Of a DNA stretch of 64,000 nt, positions 55,701 to 64,000 are shown one piece after another; the stretch's first letter is position 1; every line of letters starts with the position of its first letter. The stretch comes from Nereocystis luetkeana (taxonomy: Eukaryota > Sar > Phaeophyceae > Laminariales > Laminariaceae). The stretch covers positions 7,757,420 to 7,821,419 of the forward strand of contig JARUPZ010000021.1 of assembly GCA_031213475.1 (NCBI GenBank), written 5' to 3'. A model generated the notes under the pieces. It was not told the origin of the DNA and did no database searches. It saw only the letters and a list, made by a program, of their open reading frames with translations. The position numbers and the translations under genes are program-made.

Positions 55701-57856
55701 AATCGGGCTCCATTTGTTGCGAAGCTCAGTGCGGAACCTGCGGAGGAGCAGGTTGCGCCGGGCGTCCCGGTGGCGAGGTTCGTTAGTGGCTATTGATTTC
55801 ATGTGTAGCCCCCTGTTAGCAGGCGCCCCTACCGAATTATGCAGTCTTGGTTTTCCGTGACCTCGAAAGCGCGGAAAGGCTTGGAAGCACTGATGATCTC
55901 TTGGTCTAGACGCTTGGCAGGAAGACCTACCCTGCTCGGCGCCCATACGTCAAGTATGCCGATCAGTGTTGGATTTTTTTTTGTTTTTCGACATTTTGTG
56001 CACGTACGAGACCAAGGGGGGAACACCCCGCGCGAACAATTGTACTTCCGTCAAAGTGGATGTTTCTACTGGATTGGGGTCAGGTTTGTAAAGTTGGCTA
56101 TATTATTGAACAGGGTCTGTCGGTGAGACACATAATATATGTGCCAAGTATCAGTGTTTCTCGCCTAACCCCTCTTCCTCAAGTTGTCAGGATTGTTTCA
56201 AATTACCGGCCAATATTTTTGGCGATAGTGATGTGCTCAGGCACAGGAGTGTGCGCTTCTGCTCTTGCTGACGAAAGCATTTCATACCTTGTTTGCCTCT
56301 CAACAGACAAGCTGCTGCACATCGATCATCATGAGCGATGGCATGAACTGCACTACCGCCATGGCCGCGCCGTGCATCGTTGACGGTAAGGCTTCGTCGT
56401 GCTCCGATCTACAGGGAAACCATCGTGTACATATACTGGGCTGGAATACAGTTTCCTGACTCCGGTATACGCTCGCCACCTCGGCTCTCGGTTGTTTATA
56501 GCTCTCTTTTGTGACTGCAGCGAACAACCTTAATGTTTTACGAGTCATCATAGCGAACGGTACGATGAAAGGCATGAAGTTGTAAGTGTAGGAACAAAGC
56601 AATTGTTGTAGCCGTCGTCGATGCGGTTCTAGTGTGGGCGCGTGTTTTGCTGTATCCAAAGGTATCGTTGTTTTGGGAAACCTTGTCATTTGGGTTACAT
56701 ATAGTGCTTCAGACGGTCACGTGAGGAGTTAAGACTCGGAACCAAAGTGGCGCTGTTGTTTCTTTTCGTTTTTGTTTCGGCCTACGCATGCGATAGGCCA
56801 AGGTAAAGCGTCCGTTATTTTGTTGTCCAAAACGAGATTTTGATAAGCACGAAGTTCGTCATTTCGTAAGCCTCGGACAACCTAGGTGCTACCCCTAGAA
56901 GAAACGCACACGCGTCCGGCGGTAGTGTGAGGGTGGGGACGGGTTACCGACTTGGGACACCGATGGCTGACGTTGAAGATCAGTTGCACTTCTCGCACCC
57001 GTGTGCACGCCGAGCTCAAGTTCTGGTCTACTCATGATTTAGTCTACCCTGACTGGGTGTGCAGGGCAATGGCTGGAGGCCTAAAATCAAGATGTCTTGA
57101 ACCGGTAGATATACCATACGACAAAATCGGCAGTTGGTCGCGCTCGGTCCGTACAATAAAGATATCCTTTGCCTGTTTTCGTTGTGCACACGCTAGTGCT
57201 ATTTAGCTCGTGCTCTTTGGTGTGATTTCGAATCTCTTTCTGCTGTCACTACATGCATTATTTTGTACAGGAGACTTCCCCGAGGTGCCCGTGGCACTTT
57301 GCAGCAACGGTGTGGTTGGCGTGGAAAATGGCGGTATCTGTTGCGAGGCTGGTTGCGGGACATGCGGAGGAAGCGGATGCTCCAGGCGTCCCGGAGGAGG
57401 GGTGCGTTCGAAAATCGGTGTCGTACGCATGCTGCAGTAGTAGGGTGTCAATGTTTTGCTTACGGGGCTTCCGGCTTATAACGAATTTATACCTCGCCCG
57501 ATAAGTGACCTTGAAAAAACCCTCGAAGCCCAACCGGATGACACATGTGATGGCCTGGATATTCAAAACTATTTTTTTTGCGAAAAAAACAATTACAACA
57601 AATGTGGGTTCAGGAGCGCCCCGCCATTCATCACGCGTTTTGTTCCATGTTGTGCCCTATTTTTAAGGTGTTGCTCGCACCCTGCCTTCACCAGTAAAGC
57701 GCTTGTTGTGCTTACCCCCCTGACATGGCCGGGTCGACAAGAACAGTGCATCCCTCGCCCCTGCTTCCCGTCATGTAGGACGCCTGCTGCACGAGCCGAA
57801 TCGAAGACAGTGGAGTGATGTGCGACGATATGATGACGGCGCCTTGCATCGTCTGA
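52769..57856 (+). CDS. Secreted cysteine-rich four-module protein, 9 exons, 284 aa
   Basis: Exons: 52769-52829, 53452-53558, 53830-53920, 54320-54429, 54982-55069, 55668-55777, 56307-56385, 57271-57401, 57779-57856 (TGA). All introns are GT-AG, and the lengths sum to 855 bases in one frame. Exon 1 encodes a signal peptide (MKFGYVLLGLVTLTSIHIS). Four modules follow, each from an A exon (CSNG-x-x-G...CC...CGTCGG-x-x-C...R-x-GG, phase 1 in, 0 out) and a B exon (CC...I-x-DSG...C...APCI, phase 0 in, 1 out). The third B exon lacks the usual I-x-DSG spacing. I associate this cysteine pattern with brown-algal predicted proteins of unknown role; an extracellular or wall function is inference. Each A+B pair is a symmetric 1-1 unit, well suited to duplication. 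The start is supported by the signal peptide and the phase match. Confidence 0.9.
53119..53127. repeat. TACCTGGTA motif in intron 1
   Basis: The only exact micro-insertion motif inside the host gene. It lies in the 622-base first intron, away from the splice sites. Confidence 0.5.
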
Positions 57857-60116
57857 AATGACGCGGACGTCGAGGACTGCTGAAAAACGACAGGTATGAT
57901 CTAATATTCGCACCTGTACCCTGTAGAGCGCTGGTCCAGCCGTAATCGCGTGGTTTCAGTGTGGTTCCTCTCATTTTTCGGGATAGATTTTTTGTTGAAC
58001 AAACGACTACATGCGAATTGCCTGTAGAACAGTCAAAACTGACTCGCTAACTTCTGTGTGGAAACCAGGAAGTTGGATCGTCAAGAGCTTGAAACTTAAA
58101 AAAGCGGAAAATGTCCAGATAGCAGAGCGTCGAAGAATCCATACACATATCCATCCGCTGTACATTGCTTTTAGTTTCGTGTAGACCGCAAAGTAGATAT
58201 ATTATGGAGTGAAAACACGTGGGGTGTATATACCACGTTCGAAAGAAGTAAAAACGCTGATCGAATGTGAATCAGTTATGTATGTACGTATAAAATTCCC
58301 GCTCCGTTCTACGACAAAGGTAAGACGTACGTATAAAACTCCCGCTCCGTAAGGTCATGCAAATAGGAACTCAGGGACCAAGCGTGCGCATGTAATGTAG
58401 CGGGCGTCTTAGTCGAACCTCCTAGAGACTGAATGCATTCGGTAACGGTATCGGTTGAGTTTCAAGTGTGTTGGTCCGCATCGTCGAGTGAGAGCTTTAC
58501 TTGTTCCGGGAGGGTGTTGGAGAGGTTGTCTCACGCGTAGGAGTTGCAACCACAGGTGTCGCGAGGGATGTCGATGTAACAGGGCAGACGGCCTAAAGTT
58601 ACCGGAGAGTTTTTTTGCCCCCATCACTGTTCTCACTATCCAAAGACTTCTTTCTGAGGCACCGACGCTGCCGTCTCCTGAGCTTCCAGCAGCCTGTCGC
58701 GATGAACCCTGAATAGCCATGGAAGCGGCCCTTTCACCAGAGTAAAACCTGACAAGCGTTCAATGAACCCCTGACAGCTAACAAAAAACTGTCTGCCTTA
58801 GCTAACAAAAGGTAGACAATAATACGTTCGTGGTGGGGTTTGAGATTTTCATGTGCACTTGATGCTCATTTTCGGCATTCCGTGAAAACCAAAATACTGA
58901 AAACGGGAATAACAATACACTTACACTGAAACGAGAATAACCAGGGACAAGATGGGAACAGAGTCATTCAAAATTGAGTTTGAGAGAAACGTGTCCGCAG
59001 ACAGGGATGATGCAACGTACTGGTATTTTTCAGTATCTTGGTGGAGACGTCAATGGGTGGGAGGCTCGTGACATAAACAATTGCCATTACTCGCATGACC
59101 CGAACGAATCGGTTTGACTACTTGCATCAACATGAACAAAACGAGAACTGGTTGTAACAAATTTCACGGACCTATTCGAAACGTCTGGATTGTTTGTTCG
59201 ATCCCTTACGCGCCCTACGCCGACGCCGTGCTTGTCCCCCCCCTCCTACTTTGCTCGGCACCCCGTGTCCGGATCTACTCATTGTTCAAGCCTGATTTTA
59301 TTCCGGGGCCAGCATTCTATTGAAGGTCGATGAAAAAAATCGTTTCGGAAACAAGATAACATCACACTTGTACGTACGCTTGTCGACTGGTGGTCCGGGA
59401 GCCTACTCGCAGCAGCAAGCCCATCGGAGTACGTCATCTTGGCCTTCGAGGAAGTGTGGGGGATGTTAACCGAACGCGGATATCCCCTGAAAAACATTTC
59501 ACGTTTCATAATATTTTGTCGTGCCTGGATATCTGGGGCAGTTGGAGTGGCTGGAACAGTTCCAAGTGAAATAAAAGCACGGTTTAAATATTACCATTCG
59601 TCCACTAGAGTCATCGCGCAAGTCGGGTAGGCCGATGGTCTCGGGTGAATTGTGTCGCACACTGCGTTAATTTGTGTACTTGCAACCAGCATACACGGAA
59701 AACATTCACTACTGTAGTACTACATTATTCATCCGGGTGCTGGGATGCGTTGTGTTTTTTCACACTCCCGGGAAGACTAGCGTCGAGCCTGCATCAAGCT
59801 GGAATAGAGGTTTAGTGTAACAGGGCCGTGCTATTGTGCTGCTACTTCATTGTTGAGAAACGTAACGGTTGGAGGAATGTCATTTGGCATTATGTTCTGT
59901 CTCCAACAATCCCTTGTGGTTGGATTTTTTCTCTTCCCGTGTTCACTGTCGAAATTATATATGTTGAAGGATCTTGACTAGAATTGCGAAAGTGGTGCTT
60001 GCGAGATAATTCATATCCGGGCTGCCGTTTTACCTTCAAGATGTGTAATGGGCAGCTATATATGATACCAGGTATGTTTTTTCCTTCGTCGCTTTACCTG
60101 GCATGATAACTTAAGC
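57857..60116. other. Mostly unrecognised sequence downstream of the gene
   Basis: It contains a short direct repeat, ACGTATAAAATTCCCGCTCC versus ACGTATAAAACTCCCGCTCC (about 58285 and 58330). The frames at 58409-58720 and 59114-59323 are unrecognised. No polyadenylation signal can be assigned with confidence. Confidence 0.35.
60066..60074. repeat. TACCAGGTA motif
   Basis: An exact member of the micro-insertion class; further ones lie at 61957-61965 and 62897-62905. No empty paralogues are available. Confidence 0.45.
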
Positions 60117-60655
60117 TTGTCGGGACCTCTCTCGTGTCTGGGTGGCTCGCCCGCTGGTTGTCAAGAGCTCGTAGTGGGGGTTGGTGTAGTAACCACAGTC
60201 AGCGTTTCATGGTTGGTATTTTCTCGTGCAGCTTATCTGGCCCCTGTCGTAACGCTCACCCGATTCATGGGGAGGATATTCAAAATACAGTGGTGGGTAA
60301 TACTACAATACCAGTTGGTCCATATAGGGAGATGGGGTTATAACTTTTTTGTGGAGGCGCGTCTAGGAAGGCTGTCGTGTACCGAATGTTGCATCGACTT
60401 GGCGCCTGATTGGCTGGTGCTAAGCAATTGGGTGATAGGATCGATGTTTTTCGATTAACCGCTTCACAGGGCGAAGGTACTATCGTTTTTGCGTTTTGTG
60501 TAGCGTCTGGCATGGATGGACGCTGTTGCATTGCTCCGGTGGTTGATACAGATGCTACGGAGATTAGGTTTAATAATGCAGTGGATGGCGATCGCTTATC
60601 ATTCAAAAGTGTGCCGTCCTGCGCGTTGACCGGGTTGCTCGCCTGTCGGAAGTAA
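60117..60655 (+). CDS. Candidate unrecognised gene fragment with possible introns
   Basis: Three stretches look exon-like. The first is GPLSCLGGSPAGCQELV near 60120. The second is SGPCRNAHPIHGEDIQNTVV, after an AG at about 60230 and before a GT near 60296. The last runs from an AG at 60469 (GEGTIVFAFCVASGMDGRCC) to a TAA at 60653-60655. I cannot verify phases or a start, and no family is recognised. Confidence 0.25.
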
Positions 60656-60783
60656 AGGGCAGGAATATTTGTCTTGTAATAGTACTAAGACTTACTTGTG
60701 TAACCAAAACGTACGGCTGAATGTTATGACTCATCCGTGTGTCTGGGATCAACAAGATATCTCGCGGGCATTATGTATTGGAG

Positions 60784-61710
60784 TCAGTGAGACAAGGCGG
60801 TATCATCTTCACGGAATTCGTCACAATGGTACTGCATAGTCATGTCGTGTTCTGTTAGGCTGTTTGCTGCTTCCTTCTGCCCGTGAGCGACATCTATATC
60901 GTGTAACCGACACCACTCTCCTCTCTTGGTCATGAAAGCAATCCCCGCCAGCATGGCAGTACAATACCTGTTTAATCCATCCAGGCCGCTATATACTCCT
61001 ATCCAGTAGTAAACGTTTCTGCTATATCCCTTCACGTTGCGCGATCGCAGTGTAAGGCTGACGAAATATGTTGGCGTATCTACTTCAGGAACGGTGCGCT
61101 AACCGAATTTGGTCGTCCCACCAACGGTCGGCGAGAAAGCGTTTCTGGCGGTGCCGGCGTCCTCGACAAACATACCGTGTTGCTATGACGTTCCCTCATG
61201 GAGAGATCAACTGCTACGTTGTAGTTTGGAGGTTGTGGTCATCAATACAGAAACTAGCTTTTGAGAAAAAAAAGGGACGAAAGGAGCGTGAGGTGATGGG
61301 TGTGACGATCTTCGTGCGTTCACCTTTGCCTAGGCGGATCATGGGACACTTTCAGGAAGGCGTGAATACCTCTTCCTTACCGTTGGGCACGGTCTAAGAA
61401 AAGCTAGGGCCCATGGTTTCATCGCCAGAACCAAGAAGTAACCTCTGTGAACAGAACTACGAAAAAGTAATCGCTCAGCCTCGCCGTCCATTTCTTGGCG
61501 TTTATAATGTGGATTTCTTGTCAGCGCGCGGTTTTCTCGCGTGTTTGTAGTCACACGATCGAAGGGGGTCGGATGCAATGCATTCACGCCGGGCTCATGA
61601 TGAGACCTGTTTGCAAAAACAGCTGCAGCGGCGTCCCCTGGGTCCGCGGCGTCATTATCTGAAGCAACCTCGTCCATTGTGATCGATCTATTCCAAATTT
61701 TCCGCTCCAT
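60784..61710 (-). CDS. Candidate unrecognised minus-strand coding region
   Basis: An open frame from 61710 starts in a reasonable context at an internal ATG (MDEVASDNDAADPGDAAAAV) and stays open to 61339. A second frame, 61035-60784 (YYWIGVYSGLDGLNRYC...), ends in a stop. Both have protein-like composition, but I cannot link them by splice sites or name a domain. Confidence 0.25.
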
Positions 61711-64000
61711 CCAAAAGGAACTCTATCGGGCCTCGGCACATTTCTTTTGGAGCAACGTTTGTACTGCCAGTGGCATCATTAGCTCAAGCGGCTTGTGGGT
61801 CGTGATAGCGGACTCGCCTTATATCTAGCCTTTCTTTCCATAAATGGAGACGGAGGAGATAATCAAATGCAGTCCCAACAAACGCCCATTCGAGTACTCT
61901 CGTTTCGGTGTCATTTTAGGTTCGTTGAACCGTCTCATTTTTTGTTCGCGAAAACCTACCAGGTATCAATTAGGCTTGAGTTCCCCGGTACATTATCGCC
62001 GCAAGTATAACTTACCAGATTTACCGATGGTGTACCGAGTGGTGCCATCGATGTGGAATCAATGCACATCGCGTCGCAGGACCAGACTTGACATCTTAAT
62101 CTGCAGCAGATGACACGAAAGACTGCTAACGGAACGAAGGATGGGTTTTCGTCAAAACCTGGTGGAGCTGAATGGTAAAGCAGTGAACGTTGGTCTACCA
62201 GACACGGACCAGACTGCTCGGTAGGCACTTCATAGGCTTCGTCCGTGTTCGAGACGAAGGGCATCAATGCTCCCCTTTTGGTATAAATGCGTGGATACGG
62301 GTAGCGAAGACGTCGTCGAGCCCCAACGAAATTCGCCGCCATGCCACTATATACATTTCACTTCTCCGCATGTTCAGCATTGGCAGTGTCGCAGCAAGGG
62401 AAATATTTTCCCATACCGTTGCTGCAAACTGCCCCTGGTACTCCTGGTGGGCTGTCAAGGGTTCAAGGGACTGAGCGACGGCGCCGGTGTGGAGCCGTTA
62501 CATCAAGATGCTCTAGGAGCCAACTGGTTTACAGCAATAAAAGACTGCCATCGACGCATCCTGCGGTGGGGGTAGACCGAGACTCTTTTAGGCTGTCCAC
62601 ACTGGGGAAGACTCTACCTCGCTTCAAACTGGACCTTGGGGGCAAAATTTGCATGCCCAGCCAGATATACAATACCACTGGCTACACGTAAGCATAGAGG
62701 ACTGTTGATGCTGTGAAGTGGACGTCAGCGACAGTTGAGCGCCCTGCCTCTCAAAATACATCCAGGCCCCCTAACTGTAGTACTTCGTATACCGTACGTG
62801 TAGCGTGGGGCACTCGGCTTCTCCGATCTCCGCAGGACATCACGCGCTAGCTAAGAAATCGAAATAAAGCACCGCATTACAGCTAAAGCATATACATACC
62901 AGGTACGGAATGCGTTTGAACTATCGCTGGGCGTACAGTGCATTCCAACCACTACTTCGCACGGCCGACGCGAATGGCATAGGTTGATAGTTGGTTAATA
63001 CGATGAAGCTGTATACGGCGCAAACTGTAGCCATCGTTCCGTCAAAGGTGCCTCAGTCCTAATACTTTCATTCACACCCGCGTCGTTTTATCGCACGCAA
63101 GGGACGGCGATAATTGGAACAAAAGTTTTGTCCGGAACACATATCACGTCCGCCATGCCACTTGCTACTGATTATAGTGTTGTATTCAAAATGTCACTCA
63201 GGTACGTTTTGACACACAAGCTGCGTAGACCGACCTCCCGAATAAGTGCAAGCAATACACAAACAATCTGCAACCTCAACTGACAGGTAGTCAGTCCTGG
63301 AAACAACAGAACGCTACGAGTAAGCGACATACTGTCGTCGTTGATGATGCACAGCGCCACCGGGATGTCGCCGCAATAAACGACCATGTCCCTATGTTTG
63401 CTAGTTGAGCAGAAGCAAGGCCAGCATGAGAAAAGGTGAGAAACAAAGGGCGGAATTGGGGGTCGAGTAGCACACCTGGTACGTTTTCTTGTCAGATGTT
63501 TGTAAACCTGGTGGTGGGTGCGATGTTAACGCGGAGGGGGTTGTGGCTGGCGCACGATACCAGAGAAGACACGCTCCCGGAACTCCTATGGTTTTATGCG
63601 GCACGTTCTGTTATATGGTGTGAGCTCCGCTCCGAATGGGACAAGTAACGTCCTATCTCAAAGGTGCCGGTTGTCAACGTAGTTGGAGGGGACGAAGAGT
63701 AAATGAAGACAATGCTCGATGCATTACGTGGATGTAATCTCTGAGTGAGAACTGCGACAACCGTAAGTACTACGACGTCGTAGGGCCATAGCTCCCAGTG
63801 CATTTCCGGTGAGACGTTTCCGACATGCCGCCCACAATATCACATCATACGATAGGTCAATGGCCGCGCACACGATTTGCTTTTAAGACTACGATCGGCT
63901 GTGTACCACGTATAGGTGAGAGGTAGCACAGCTCGTTGTGACGCCTGAAGCACGCAAAGGAGTCATACAGTTCAAGACAGGGTTGGGCCGACCTCGTTAT
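61711..64000. other. No recognisable gene
   Basis: Short frames only. One, 63498-63648, begins right after a pyrimidine-rich CAG and runs MFVNLVVGAMLTRRGLWLAH to a TAA; it could be a last exon but nothing supports it. TACCAGGTA occurs at 61957 and 62897, and CACCTGGTACG at 63474. Confidence 0.3.

Noticed and set aside
57253-57504. Alternative open frames across exon 8
   Set aside because: Overlapping frames at this locus lack the CSNG...CGTCGG pattern and do not fit the exon phases.

Overview
The window reads as nuclear DNA of an intron-bearing eukaryote, most likely a brown alga (Phaeophyceae) or a close stramenopile relative. The reasons are the style of its retroelement proteins (copia integrase, tyrosine-recombinase retroelement and hAT transposase remnants resemble brown-algal elements as I remember them), frequent CAG/CTG runs, a short CCCTAA-type telomere-like tract, and a nine-exon gene with GT-AG introns encoding a secreted cysteine-repeat protein. 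The organism call is an inference, not a search result.

Layout. 0-11 kb is a graveyard of older transposons: a repeat copy, a tRNA-headed SINE, hAT transposase pieces on the minus strand, a broken Ty1/copia element (Gag-like/Gln-rich, protease, integrase; no reverse transcriptase seen) and a hAT dimerisation-domain remnant. 11-13 kb is a 43-bp minisatellite split by an 893-bp non-autonomous hAT element with a perfect 8-bp target duplication. 13.6-18 kb holds a decayed LINE (family 2, AAC tail) beside a minus-strand LINE family 1 3' end. 21.4-22.8 kb is a ~0.5-kb tandem repeat. 22.9-26.8 kb is a decayed DIRS-like retroelement on the minus strand with reverse transcriptase, RNase H and tyrosine recombinase in order. 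28-37.4 kb and 41-46.1 kb are pile-ups of 5'-truncated LINE 3' ends, SINEs and MITEs. One family 1 copy keeps an open 590-codon reverse transcriptase frame at 43408-45180.

52.6-57.9 kb carries the only convincing host gene: nine exons at 52769-57856 joining in perfect phase to 284 codons. They encode a signal peptide and four tandem cysteine-rich modules, each built from one 1-0 phase exon and one 0-1 phase exon. Outside it I see little that is recognisable up to 64 kb, apart from weak exon candidates.

The strongest unexplained signal is a set of very short insertions at TA dinucleotides. The 9-mer TACCWGGTA occurs at least 15 times, where about 0.5 is expected by chance. At five loci a related repeat copy in this same window shows the site without it. 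A second class, TA-TTAA-TA, sits at exactly the sites where sister copies carry a TA-flanked MITE. It looks like an excision scar keeping two bases of each transposon end.
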